In this document: positions 23,937 through 34,742 of the stretch, one piece after another
Numbering within the stretch: position 1 is the stretch's first letter
How the letters are laid out: each line of letters begins with the position of its first letter
Source: Owenia fusiformis
Lineage: Eukaryota; Annelida; Polychaeta; Sabellida; Oweniidae
Length of the DNA stretch: 64,000 bases
NCBI GenBank assembly: GCA_903813345.2
Contig: CAIIXF020000006.1
Span: 34,634,436 to 34,698,435 of the forward strand
Direction: 5' to 3'
Made by a program: the position numbers and the translations under genes
The notes under the pieces: model-generated
What the model saw: only the letters and a program-made list of their open reading frames with translations
Databases searched by the model: none
Told to the model about the DNA's origin: nothing

Positions 23937-24010
23937 TTTGAGTATAATAGGCCTATAATAAGGCAATCGTCTGCCATTCGTTGAAGAGAGCCATGTCTCC
24001 TTATCTTCAA
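21839..24010 (-). CDS. LINE ORF2 C-terminal part: reverse transcriptase (jockey/CR1-like)
   Basis: A 723-codon open frame. The first 24 codons or so come from the flanking old LINE, so the start Met is fortuitous. RT blocks in order: GPDGITNKMIK (79-89), NYRPVTLLCSLSKVLEKI (135-152), FLDLTSAFD with D207 and D213, AGVPQGSVLG (283-292) and FADDTSLY (317-324, catalytic DD). A small GDL insertion separates VLG from GPLLFL. After the RT comes a C-terminal domain with a CPCG...H...CPLL cysteine-histidine motif. It would copy its RNA by target-primed reverse transcription, but this copy lacks the endonuclease. The absence of stops indicates recent insertion. The clade (jockey/CR1 group) is inferred by motif style. 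Confidence 0.85.
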   Translation of the reverse strand: MKIRRHGSLQRMADDCLIIGLLYSNLFLKYFVNKNIVNIDNAAIPEFPPRTNIMLQDIRTTPQEVSELFSSLDVNKSHGPDGITNKMIKLCGDSLSFPVSRLFNRIFEESTFPVIWKEGTIIPIFKKGDKGNISNYRPVTLLCSLSKVLEKIIHNRLLLHLLDNNLLYKFQSGFLPHHNTVNQLINIVHDIQTNVDQQKNVRSIFLDLTSAFDLVPHKLLIKKLKAYGCSNEIILLMTSYLKDRRVKVRINNCLSDWSSDPELIGNNNIPVNNPNKPQYIINAGVPQGSVLGDLGPLLFLIYINDLPDNLNSKAFIFADDTSLYDAYDRNSDMLLNLNQPLQQDLNNLNQWATTWRMQFKAQKSADLTFYGQRTQLAAQPSLTLGNEQIPMTDTHKHLGIVLDKHLNFNAHIDQLINKLTILMRPLKALSKKLSSKHLETIYNAYFIPHLDYCDIIYNKASALKLQALESLHYRAACLVSGAIHGSNTDKVPSSLNWKKLASRRDEHLKIFIFKARFNALPSFICDVVRTYEIVHTRRLRDQPDYQIPLHTSVSTKKSTIFSAISAWNGLPPTIRVGQPISRFKRSVRKQRSHASLPTSKMEYTMPRQTEITFNRLRAGLLLNSHLHAHNFTTINDPKCPCGAAHQTTSHFLIKCPLLINERELLLAGLDELECLPDFRNLTISKKSDTLLYGDTNLSDVMNSKIIEIVAHYVSTAITVLNSQ

Positions 24011-25216
24011 GTCACCAACAATTTAGTCTCAGAATCATTTGTAGTTAAGAAAACTAAGATTGAGTTAATTCAGTTTTAGTCATGGGACTAATTTCCGAAG
24101 GCTGCAATTTGTGATTCGAACATATACTTCGAACTACATCTGTTTCTGAAATGCTATTACCGTTGCAAAACAATGTACACGATAAAAGTAGCTACAGTGT
24201 ATATATTTTACTCTCCAAATTTTGTTTGCGAATCTGAATCGTAATAAAATTTAAATATAAATGGTTTATTTTCAGTTAGTCTAAAATACTTTTACTCGCA
24301 CACTTAAATCGTAATGAATGAAACCTTAAAGTGTTTAAGAATTATAACACACAACGATATACAAAAGATTCTTTGTACATTTTTGGTAATAGTACAAAAG
24401 AGTTATCTGGTCTAGTAACTTTTTTATTATAACGCCATTGCATTCTAAATTGTACGTGTTCACGAAAATACCTTTCCTTATTTCATTGTAAAGCGACACT
24501 ACGACATTTTGTAAAATATCACTAGATTGATATAATAATAATTTCTACGTTTTTTGCGCTCACGTAATCAGTATTCTTGCGTTAAAAGTAACAATCTAGC
24601 GTTCGTATTATTATAAGTGAACCTGTAGAAGGCTACTTTGTTTAGGGACGTATAATATAAGTGAACGTGGGACGTATTAGACAAGTGCAAGATTGTCAAA
24701 TATGTGCATTAGTTAAACGTCTTCACTCTCTTCATTAGACCTAAAAGATATCTTGCAATCAGCCATTAAATCCTCAACATCATTTCCTGTCTGCAGCCAC
24801 TGACAAATGATTGAATTATCCTGAAACGATTTAATCAAGGCGAAAATCCTTTGTCGACGTCAGGCATTGTTCCACCGATTTTAACGACATTTGTAGAGTC
24901 TTGTTTGACATAAGGCAAATGCCATTTTCATTAAGTTTCAGGTAAAATTAAGAAACTCATTTTATGAACTAGATTACAGTAAAGCCAAGGCGTAACAAAT
25001 CTCATTGAACAGTCATGGCTTCCATTTTTGGATATAATGGCTACATATTAGCCATGCAAACAAACAAAATCGTTGAACTACCTTTTCAATTACAGCAAAA
25101 AACGTAAAATAACACACATAAGAATGACCTATTTTTTTCAAAATTGCCGTTTACTAACAGAGATTTCATTGGAAAGATCGCGGTGTCCACACTCACACCC
25201 CTCCCGGCGATGACCA
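24011..25216. other. Intergenic, end of the shared block
   Basis: No gene seen. The last part holds a direct repeat of about 150 bases (24780-24930) whose diverged partner is at 25731-25880. Copy 2 matches to the end of the window. Confidence 0.5.
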
Positions 25217-25880
25217 GTCTAACAGACAAGCTTCTGCCATCTAACCAACCGCACACACCTTTTTTTGTTATTTTATTGGGAGAGGGATCATGGGCATTAA
25301 TCGCTCAATTACTTTGAAAAACGTAAAATAGCACATGTAAAAATTTCCGCCATTTTTCAAAATGGCCACTCATTAGCCAAATATTCCGCCATTTTTCAAA
25401 ATGGCCACTCATTAGCCAAATTATCATAAGAAAGTGTGATATGTATTTGAGTGTTCACATATAATATTTCAAAAAAATCGCTCCATTTCTTTTCGAGTTA
25501 TACGAGTTAGTTTTCACTTGTATAGTGAAAAAGGAAAATAACACACGTAATTTCTTTTCAGGATGACCGCGTACTGGCCAAAATGTGATAAGACAATGTA
25601 CAATGCTTATGAATATTCGCATATTAGTTATGAACAAAACTTGTACTCTCATGGAGCACATACGTGTAAAATATAAACGATTTGACCAGCGATATTTTTT
25701 GAATGATTGCTCTGACGTACGTACGTATGTCATTTCCTGTTTGTAGTCACTGTCAAATGATTGAAATATCCTGAAATGATTTAATCAAGGCGAAGAGCCT
25801 TTGTCATCGTCAAGCATTGTTCCACCGATTTTCATTACATTTGTAGAGTCATTGTTCGACAGAAGGCAAACGCCAAGATG
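24780..25880. repeat. Pair of ~150-bp direct repeats about 950 bp apart
   Basis: The first repeat (24780-24930) and second (25731-25880) both run TCATTTCCTGT, TGATTGAA.TATCCTGAAA, ATTTAATCAAGGCGAA, GCATTGTTCCACCGATTTT and ACATTTGTAGAGTC, with scattered differences. Between them are further diverged direct repeats with the theme AAAAACGTAAAATA.CACA and CATTTTTCAAAATGGCC. A local old duplication, or an ancient element with long direct ends. Confidence 0.65.
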
Positions 25881-26428
25881 TACAGCGCCGTTGTATATCC
25901 CTCGAACGGCGTTCGATGGGGTAATGAATTCTGATGATTCGAAATTATAGTTCTGCAATATTAAGTCCTGACGTGAAGACGTTTATGTTTTCTTACAAAG
26001 AGAAATGTATAACGATGATCGAAATACATTTGGCTTTTACATAATGTGGGAGAAAAAATTAGGATCTAGGATAAAACGAACACTTTTTTAACACCAATGC
26101 GCATTAAACTTGGTGATGTCATATTTTGGTAAAACTAAAACAGTAAGTTGTCTATTTTTTTCGTCCAAATAATTTATAAATATTCTAAACTTGTTGGCCA
26201 ATTCAGTTTTTGGCAGTTTTTCAACGCAAAATTGGTTTGGATGAATGTTATTCGTTGATGTAAAGCATTGCTTAACAATGTATGAACGTGACAACTACAA
26301 TTCTTTTTGAAATAAACATTTTTATAGCATTGGATAAGACTGTCATATAAGCTATATTTATTTATTTATTTATCATTTCAATGGCTAAGCCGCCATGGCA
26401 TTAAAAGCATGACGTGTCTGATCATATA
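25217..26428. other. Intergenic, unique region
   Basis: No gene seen. It contains a recent short tandem duplication of about 40 bases at 25345-25425 (CCGCCATTTTTCAAAATGGC theme) and the second half of the 150-bp repeat pair. A TTTATTTATTTATT run is near 26360. Confidence 0.5.
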
Positions 26429-27314
26429 CAGGGTATCCACAAAAAAAACTATACTAATTCAAAGCCAGGATACTAGAATTTTTAAGCAATTTTCTAAAAA
26501 TGCAAAGGTAGCAGAAAAAGCCTAATTTGTCCTCCATCAAATGGTACGAAGATCATTATGTAACTGTCATGGATGGATATATGTCACGATTTAAGGGTAC
26601 CAATCTTATTGTAAATATTACACGTTACTGACTTTTACTATACATCAGGCCATATTTTTGTTTAATGGAGACTCTAATCAATGCACATATAAAATCGAAA
26701 CGGAAACCTGTACGTATAAATCGCCTTATTCAAATGCATGTAGTTTTCTCACATAAAACAATCGGACAGTTACAGTACTAGTGTTTAGTTAGTCCGTTAC
26801 TTAAACTACACATCATCGTGTACTATGCAATTCATACATCATTTTCTTCAGGAAGCATTATACGATTCCCGTTGCGACCAACGTGAAATTGCAAATCTCC
26901 CGTGTTAGATGCAGTAGATGCAGCGCAAACTAGCAAACAACCTTAACTGGGGTATGCAACATTGATGGATGTAGGGGAGATTAATGGGCCTTTTTGAGCA
27001 TAAATGGGCCTTTGTAGGCCTTATTTTTCATTTCAGGCCAAATGATTAAGAACATGGGCCTCAATTGCTTTAAGGGCCCCAAATTCTTTTACGCACAATC
27101 GCAGAATTTTTTCATACTTCAGATATGGGCCCCTAGCCTAGCTCCCCTTGTTGGTTCCCGGATCCGCCCCTGTACAATGAGTTGCGGAAACCACAGTAGC
27201 ATCGCGATCGGGGAAATAATTAGGGTATCAAACAAGACTAGACATTGTAAAATAGATAATGATGGCAATATTAATTATAAAATGAATCATAGCGTAGAAG
27301 GAAGCAAGGGAATT
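26429..27314. other. Intergenic with TE-like ends, no gene
   Basis: Begins with TACAGGGTATCCACAAAAAAA, which resembles a Tc1/mariner end after a TA, but no matching right end was found. At 26975-27175 a GGGCC-rich block ends GGATCCGCCCCTGTAC, resembling a transposon terminus. The frame at 27042-27461 crosses these fragments and looks incidental. Confidence 0.4.
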
Positions 27315-27823
27315 ATAGGTTGGGCCAAAAAACGTCCGTATTCTTGTTTATGCTACAACGTTGTAGAAATCTATTCCATTATATGGGTTATGGCAAGATT
27401 TCCATTGAGTTTCTTTGCAAAATGTGTTTGGAGCAAAATATCAATGTATCCATCAATCTAACTTTATGACGAACTGCAACGCATAAAAATAAGTTCCATG
27501 GTTATTTTAGAGCTATAAAATGACTTAAAAACAATAACACTTAACTCCAATACTTTTTCTGAATGTAAAGGCCTTAAAGTGTTGATTCAGCAATGTGATA
27601 TTATGCAATAAGCTCAAAACATATAGCAAAATTTTGTTTTTGACTATTATAACCTCATGATACGGAAACTATCATGAAGTCACCAATAGCCATTTATAAT
27701 CAATACATCATCTTGTTGGAAATTGAATTATCGTTCTCATGATATATGATTTATCGATACTCCCAACATATCAGCAAAGATATTACAAAAATAAAAAATA
27801 TGGACGTTTTTAGGCCCACCCTG
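27315..27823. mobile_element. Mariner-like MITE with GGGCCAAAAAACGTCC ends
   Basis: The left end TAGGTTGGGCCAAAAAACG and the right end (complement CAGGGTGGGCCTAAAAACG) are inverted, each next to TA. About 509 bp, no transposase. The end sequence resembles, but is not the same as, the element at 40857-41975. Confidence 0.7.
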
Positions 27824-29496
27824 TATATAGCTTAATGCGAAATCATTTTGAAAATGGAATGAAAATAATGAATATCAACGTGAGAAAATGTTGTCTTCCC
27901 TCATTTAATTAAACACATCTATAAATGATTATATAACAAATAGAGGGATTTAAATGAATGGGACTAATGAAGTAGTTTAAATATTGCTAAATAAGGCTAA
28001 ATAATAGATGCCAGCACTATGTTTTCATTTTTTGGTGGGCCAGCTGTATAAATCAAAGTTCTTATTGTGGAAAACCTTTCACGAAATTCAAATATGCTAA
28101 AAAGAAGGAAACGTACTGAGAGGTTTATATTCAAATCTCTTAAAATCTCACGAAAAACGAGAATTATCGAGATTCCAAAAGATAGATATAGAAACTCTAT
28201 TTTTACAAAAACATTTTGCGTTAAATCTTTCAAAATGTATAAACTCTAAACTCTAATAATTATGGGACAATGTATTTGACAATTTAAAACAGAAACCCCA
28301 TTCGAGGATGTGCCAAATTGTATAGAGTGTAAAGAAAATTGGATCATTATGAATTTTTGACAGGTTTCATATGTAACAGTGAGAGACGTAAACTATCCAG
28401 GTTTTTTCTCTAAGAAGCCTTGGAACGTCAGTTCGGTCATTACCTGAGGTGATTAATGAGATACCGACTCTCATCAATAAAAGTAAAGATCACACGGCAC
28501 CACTGACCCATGCTTCTGGAGTCATTGATAACTCCTCCAGTTAGACAGTTGCATTAATTTTTCTTTTCCCCAAGGCTCCCTTTACACGACTTCAACTTAC
28601 AATGGAATACCCCGGATGACAATCTTGAAATGGCTTTGTTGCCACGCGCACCCCTCAGCTGACCCAAGAAGACAGCATCGGTGCAGCATACAAGGAAAAC
28701 AACGCTTTTGATTAATAAACTTAAATAACTTTAGTCGTAAAATGTTCCACAAATATGTGCAATGGTGTGTAACCAATTCCAAAATATCGAATGGCATGAC
28801 TAATATTTGAAGTCATTGATCAACCCTCGGCAACCTGCCGATAAGGCAAAGATCATGCTATGAACCTTTGTCGGCAAAAGAGAACAAAAAGTTGAATCGT
28901 TCTGGATATTAGAACATTTGAGGAACTGTATGTCACTATCGCACTGTTCAAAACGTAATTCATTTGCATTATAATTGTTAAAAAAATGCGTTTACGTTAT
29001 ACATTTCTAGCATTTAATTGCGTTCGGAGGATAACCTCTCATTCTCTCTTTTTAACGTTAATTAATTTAAAATGATCGGCTGAAACGATGTCAGTTTACT
29101 TTTTTGTGCTTTACACCGTCTATTTTGACAAGTTTGATAATCATTATCATTTTTTTGTTTTCAATGCCTATTTCATGTTGCAGTATGTCATCTTCAGGAA
29201 AAATATTTTTTCTGCGTGTCTTGATGACACAAATTGTGACAAAGTACCGGCATAATGTGAGCGGATGTTATTTTCTGTCAATTCAGTTGCATCTTGAATG
29301 GTTATAATTAAGAGAAACCAACGCAAGTATTGACGCTTTAGAAATCAACATATGATTAAATCGCAATATCTCTGAGATATCGGGAACTCAGGAACATTTG
29401 TCTAAATCATTTCTATTATACATGGACATTTACAAGGATGGATTGTCCATATTAGTGTTTTGGACGTTGGGGCCTATTATGTACTACTGCCTTGAT
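27824..29496. other. Intergenic, no gene seen
   Basis: AT-rich sequence with only short, overlapping open frames on both strands and no recognised product or repeat ends. Confidence 0.5.
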
Positions 29497-30391
29497 AATT
29501 ATGAAAAATAGATATTGAACAAATATATATTTCACTCTATTGAGGTGAATACCTATACATCTTTCACAAGTGATATTCCACGAAGCCCGAAGGGCAAGTG
29601 GAATATCACCTTGTGAAAGTGCTACAGGTATTCACCGAAAATAAAGTGAAATATTTGTTTTATTATATCACTGTCTAGCTAAACATCCCTAATATTATTA
29701 AGTCATAGGTTAACATTGAAATACATACGAATCTACTCGATTCGTCTGCCATTTTGACTTACACTGAACTAGATTATTTACACTGAACGAAAACAAATTC
29801 TTTGAAAATTCCCGGGAGCGTGGGATATCGCTAGATATCTCACGGTTGTCTTATCTGATTAGCATTGCCATTGAATATCGCCAGATATCCCACGACATGT
29901 GACCCGGTTTTGACCAATCACACTGTCTTTATTAGGGCTTTATTATATCACTATTTAGCTAGCGACAGTATGATTGGTCAAAACCGGGTCACATGTCGTG
30001 GGATATCTGGCGATATTCAATGGCAATGCTAATCAGATAAGACAACCGTGAGATATCTAGCGATATCCCACGCTCCCGGGAATTTTCAAAGAATTTGTTT
30101 TCGTTCAGTGTAAATAATTTAGTTCAGTGTAAGTCAAAATGGCAGACTAACCGAGTAGATTCAATGTATTTCAATGTTAACCGATGACTTAATATTACTA
30201 GGGATGTTTAGCTAGACAGTGATATAATAAAACAAATATTTCACTCTATTTTCGGTGAATACCTGTACATCTTTCACAAGTGATATTCCACGAAGCCCGA
30301 AGGGCAAGTGGAATATCACCTTGTGAAAGTGCTACAGGTATTCACCTCAATAGAGTGAAATATTTATTCAATATCTTGAATTTCGTAATAT
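29497..30391. mobile_element. ~0.9 kb near-perfect palindrome, foldback element
   Basis: Two arms of about 400 bases are almost exactly complementary, with the centre near 29935. Arm landmarks: TTTCACTCTATTGAGGTGAA at the outer left against its complement at about 30338-30360; CCCGGGAGCGTGGGATATCG at 29812 against its complement at about 30058-30077. The outer part of each arm has its own hairpin (CACAAGTGATATTCCAC...GTGGAATATCACCTTGTG). Complementarity extends weakly to about 29497 and 30391. No coding capacity. Confidence 0.9.
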
Positions 30392-30986
30392 AACATGTAT
30401 AACGCAAGAAGATATCCCTACTGAACGATGCTTGAATCTCATTCTTCCTCGATCGAGTTAATTAATATATCGTGAGATTACTAAGTTTAAGAAATATAGC
30501 GTTTCATCTAATAACGATAAATATACTCCGAATTCGGTAACTTAAATTGAGAATCTGGGTGATATCTTTCGTAAGGACTTATTAAGCATTGCATGAAAGT
30601 TAAAATAAACAGTATGTACACTCGAATGCTCTCAACGTATGAATGAATAACGTCCGAATGCAGTTGCAGTTTGTCCAGAAAGAATGAGAGAAAAGGAGGA
30701 AAGTACGCAGTGTACCCGTTGCATTGTGTCTTATCTCAAGGCGGATAGGCTCGAACTCGATCCCCTGCCAAATATAAAGTCAGGTCTTGATTATACAAGA
30801 TTGAACAGCCGCCTTTTTTTACTTCAGAATTTTAATTGCGAATTTTGGTCTTATTTTCACATAAAGAAAATAGAAAAAATCAAACACACAACAACTGATG
30901 AAGACATCGGTCATGAATTTATAGCCTGTTCGTGTCAGTCTTTCTGACCATAACCTACATTTTCCTTGTTGTCGTCGATATCCTAG
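30392..30986. other. Intergenic with decayed MITE relative
   Basis: No host gene seen. At about 30805-30930 the sequence (GAATTTTGGTCTTATTT and flanks) is a diverged relative of the interior of the MITE at 54318-54622. The 87-codon frame at 30684-30947 crosses it and is probably incidental. Confidence 0.5.
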
Positions 30987-31256
30987 ATTATCCTACACTT
31001 AGTGTACTAAATGTATAATAACATTAAAAAATAAATTTGATATTTATGGGCAAAATGAATATCCGGAGGATATCGTCACGATATACTCCGGGCGGAGGAT
31101 ATCGTGACGATATACTCCGGAAAACCCAATATGCGGAGGATATTGTAACGATATACTCCGCTTGTTGATTTCCAGCCAAATTGACTCTATTTGGCATGAA
31201 ATTCATTTTGCAATGATATTATACATTTAGTACACTCCTTGTAAGTGTAGGATAAT
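30987..31256. mobile_element. MITE with three internal 25-bp palindromes
   Basis: The ends ATTATCCTACACTT and AAGTGTAGGATAAT are inverted and continue inward as TGTACTAAATGTATAATA and its complement. In the centre are three units of CGGAGGATATCGTSACGATA followed by TACTCCG, at about 31073-31097, 31094-31119 and 31134-31159; each is itself a palindrome. About 270 bp, no coding. Confidence 0.8.
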
Positions 31257-32411
31257 AAGAACATCCTATAAATATCGGCCATTCTCCCTGCAGTTCATAT
31301 GTGCTCTCTTTGCAGTAGAAATCTGCATCGAACAAATTGCTTGTAGATTAAAGATATCGAATTGGAACACTGGGATATAATCCTCCTTTGTCTTATCTAT
31401 GTAACGATAACCCTTTTTTGATTAAGATTTTTTTCATCCTCACTATTAATCAAAACTGAAGAGTTCAAATTTGGTAAATCGCTTTGTAAATAATTAAATT
31501 ATAGTGCCCGGCTTACCAATTATTACCACCTTGCTATTTTACACGAAGATATAAGGAATATGGTAATTTCAATTTAAACATAATAGGTTTGGTTAGAGGA
31601 TTTAAGCTCAAGACTCAGTGATGTGTACTGTAAATTATGAGACTCTGTTCTTGTACAAAGCTTTACTGTTTAAATAGCGGCAGGTCACTGATGAGTCCAA
31701 ACTTTCCGATAGGAAGGGAAGTTGGATGATAAAATTGCACTACAAGGAATATCCGACAATCCGCCTTAACACCTTAAAATAGTTATCTAGGTTTAACACT
31801 CGTGACAGTTTCAGGTCAGATAGTTATCATATTCAAACCTATAATTCATCTTTAGCTGCAAGGTATATTCTTGGAGAATGTCCGATGTGTTACGCATCGT
31901 TGTACCTTATACCGTTATGTACTGCCATGAGTGTAGTGAGATAAAGATGATGAGAGGATGCAAATGATCCGATAGCCCTGGACACTGTTCTCGCGAGATT
32001 ATGCAATTTCTGGCATCAACGATAACAGCAATGGTTAGTTTTCTCTGGCTGTATGCATTAAGTCAATGAGTGGTCCCTGTTGTGTTACATCACGCCGGGG
32101 CTGGAATGTGCCTTTATGAATAAATGCTCTGCTTTGAACATAAGATTTCGCTGAGGTATTATTACGTATTACATAAGATTTTTGGAGATTTACATATTTA
32201 ACCATTAGGACGTCCTTCTTTTAGATGGCATGTTAATTAAAGATTGTGACTCCCGATCGTATTGTTAAGAGCAGGATTGAGAAATGAAACTACAAGGTTA
32301 GCCGATAATTATACCCCGAGTGCTTAATTGATAGATCATGTTCGTCTCGTTCAAAAGATCCCGCTTTTAATCTTATTTTGACATGTAAATATAATTCTGG
32401 TCACTGCTTAA
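31257..32411. other. Intergenic, no gene seen
   Basis: Nothing recognised; AT-rich with scattered short open frames. Confidence 0.5.
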
Positions 32412-32540
32412 TGCTGCGGTGGTAGTGCTTTGTGTAATTGGTTATGAGATTTCTCCCAGGTATCTATACTAAAGTACAAAACTCCCCCGTAGCGCAAATT
32501 ACATGGTGCGTGTTTTCAAAAAACTCATCCGAGCCCACTT

Positions 32541-32682
32541 ATGCCTTGGTCACATTTGCTCCGATCCATCGGCCGGCGCACGGCCGATTGGGTGTTTTGT
32601 TCAATATTGTATTCAATTTTGAACAAAATACTCAATCGGCCGGGCGCCGTAGTAAAAATCGGAGCAAATGTGACCACGGCAT
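32541..32682. mobile_element. MITE, ATGCCTNGGTCAC family
   Basis: Full-length 142-bp near-palindromic copy, beginning ATGCCTTGGTCACATTTGC and ending GTGACCACGGCAT. Confidence 0.85.
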
Positions 32683-32683
32683 T

Positions 32684-32727
32684 ATGCCTAGGTCACATTT
32701 GCTCCGATTCAAGTGTGACCTAGGCAT
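32684..32727. mobile_element. 44-bp deletion derivative of the ATGCCTNGGTCAC MITE
   Basis: Only the two ends remain: ATGCCTAGGTCACATTTGC and GTGTGACCTAGGCAT. It sits one base from the preceding full copy. Confidence 0.75.
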
Positions 32728-32826
32728 TACACTATAACATGATTCTTTCGAAAAACATTACCGTTTATTGCAACCGAACTCCTGTGGTGCACCAGCAACA
32801 AGCCGGCGCGGTTGACACACGCGGTA

Positions 32827-32968
32827 ATGCCTTGGTCACATTTGCCCCGATCCATCGGCCGGCGCATGTCCGATTGAGTATTTTGCTCAATATCATATTC
32901 AATTTTGAACAAAAAACTCAATCGGCCGGGCGCCGTAGAGAAGATTGGGGCAAATGTGACCAGGGCAT
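32827..32968. mobile_element. MITE, ATGCCTNGGTCAC family
   Basis: Full-length copy from ATGCCTTGGTCACATTTGC to GTGACCAGGGCAT, with the usual central complementarity. Confidence 0.85.
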
Positions 32969-33044
32969 TATCCGGAAAGATTGACACATCGTAATTAGCG
33001 GTATACGTGTACTTTGGTGAACTGTTTTTGTGGGTGACCATGTA

Positions 33045-33164
33045 ATGCCTGTGTCACATTTGCTGCGATTCATCAGCCGGCGCCCGGCCGATTGAGTATT
33101 TTGTTCAAAATTGAATGCATTTCTGAACAAAATACTCAATCGGCCGGGCGCCGTAGTGAAAATC
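33045..33164. mobile_element. MITE, ATGCCTNGGTCAC family, right end lost
   Basis: Begins ATGCCTGTGTCACATTTGC and follows the family to GTAGTGAAAATC, then stops without the final GTGACC..GGCAT end. Confidence 0.75.
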
Positions 33165-33228
33165 TTCTTTTTCGTGATACCTAGGTGAAATCTTATTAAA
33201 TATCACGCAATTCACTAGCACCGCTCGT

Positions 33229-34212
33229 AGTTCAAAAACACGACCTTAATTACAACTCTCGGATTAGCTTACACTCAGGCTGCATTTATGTACATGCTTT
33301 TTTGCCCGCGGGCAAGATTTTAATCCGAAAAATTAGCTAGCTAGATTGTAGTTTGATTGCGGAACACTGCTGTGTCGCGGTTGTCCAGCGCATTCGTGAT
33401 AGCCGGTCACTGGTGCACCACAGGCGATCCATTGAAATGGTATTAACTGGAGATTTAACCATGGTAAATTGGCTCAAATCTACACATGTTTTTGAACTGC
33501 CCGCGGGTGTACCTCCGTTGTGTACTTCCGGGTCATTTTAAACTTGCTGAATAATATGGATCTTGCAGGTGGTTCAGGTAAATGTGGAACTTGAAGATGA
33601 AGAGAATGAGGAAGACGAAGAGCTTGAACATGAAGAGCTTTCTAAAAGTTGCTCTATCACGATAGCGATCAACCTGAATCATTTGACCTTTGCTCGGGAG
33701 TATAAGCCTGTTTTTGGTCACACGCGGGTGATTATAATCCTATTATCAATTTGCCCGCGAAACTAGTAAATCTGTTTTTTGATGCTCGCGCTTAAAATGG
33801 ATTAATTATGACGCAATCGTATCAATTTCACTTGCTCCGCGGGCGTACGAAAATGCACTGTCAATCAGAGCCCGCAGGCACAACTATGAAAGGCCATAAT
33901 AGAAAGAGAAACAAAATCCCTCGGGACCGTTATTTCTTCTACATCAATACTCCAGAGCACTTTACAGCTTGTCATCCATTATCTCAGTTCATGTAAGCGA
34001 TCGTAAACATAATTTGATGACCAATCACAAAGTATGAACATATTATCACCATGAGACACACTAATTCATGCCTGATAATCAAATAAGGTCGTCGCATGAG
34101 AATAATACTGTCCTACCGTGCCATTTAAAGCTCCTGCTTTTCGGAAGAATAGTCACAGAGAGGCGCTATTCTGCCGTCTTCTAGACAATTTTCCGGAAAA
34201 TACCGAAACTGC
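33229..34212. other. Intergenic with fragments of the TGCCCGCGG family
   Basis: GCCCGCGGG motifs recur at about 33303, 33499, 33752 and 33838. The block at 33395-33440 (CACTGGTGCACCACAGGCG) is an inverted relative of 32775-32810. A purine-rich stretch at 33580-33640 encodes only Glu/Asp-rich low-complexity residues. No gene is supported. Confidence 0.5.
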
Positions 34213-34655
34213 CCGTCGATTACTCAGATGCGAGTTGGTAATTACCAGTTTCGCCACCAGGTGGCTGATTCGGGGCAAATAACATGGCAGGGTATTACAA
34301 AATCCCCTTAAACTTGAATATTCATCAGTTTTAGTGGTTCACTTTTCATATTACACTAATGTATCTGATAATTATACAAATCAAAATATGTCCAGTAAAA
34401 GAAAATATTATCTGCCCAACACAAGAAAAGATATTTCCATTTTTGTGATTTTACAACATGGGGGCTATGGGGAATCTCCCCGACCTAGAAGTCACATTTT
34501 CAAAGAAAACTAAATTTTCAAAGTTGATAAACTCTTTTTAAAACCATATTTCTCGATGTAATTTTATATGTAGATTCCAAATATGACATCAGTTTCACTT
34601 AGTTTTTAATTTTAATGACGTAAATCAAGATTATTTCTACTCGCATCTAGGCTAT
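34213..34655. mobile_element. Dispersed repeat with AGATGCGAGT inverted ends, copy A
   Basis: Starts ...CAGATGCGAGT and ends ACTCGCATCTAG. The body includes TTTTAGTGGTTCA, AAAATATGTCCAGTAAAAG and AGAAGTCACATTTTCAAA. Two relatives lie at 36858-37298 and 37516-38424. No coding region. Confidence 0.8.
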
Positions 34656-34742
34656 TCAGTTCAACATCAGTACGCATGCTTGTTACTTGTCATTTAGCGC
34701 TTTAAATCATCACATATAATTCAAGTTTCGTGCCCGTCAACT

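Larger units (their letters stand above)
1..25216 (+). repeat. Large direct duplication, copy 1
   Basis: This segment is collinear with 45620-64000. Base 1 matches 45620 and base 25216 matches 64000; both copies continue outside the window. Reading side by side shows about one to two differences per 100 bases plus nine insertions of discrete elements. Copy 1 carries six of these (about 8.4 kb) and copy 2 three (about 1.6 kb), which explains the 6.8 kb length difference. The copies share gene order, gene orientation, minisatellites, three MITEs and an old LINE. It could be a true tandem duplication or two haplotypes assembled in series. Confidence 0.95.
32412..33228. mobile_element. MITE of the TGCCCGCGG family, expanded by nested MITEs
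   Basis: Aligns in order with the simpler copy at 35286-35690: the left end near 32412, the CCAGGTATC block, the TTTATTGCAACCGAACTC block, the GGTGAACTG...TTTTTGT block and the right end near 33200-33228 (CAATTCACTAGCACCGC). The extra length comes from ATGCCTNGGTCAC MITEs at 32541, 32684, 32827 and 33045. Confidence 0.7.

Noticed and set aside
33563-33766. Acidic Glu/Asp-rich frame
   Set aside because: Produced by a purine-rich low-complexity stretch amid MITE fragments; no support as a gene.
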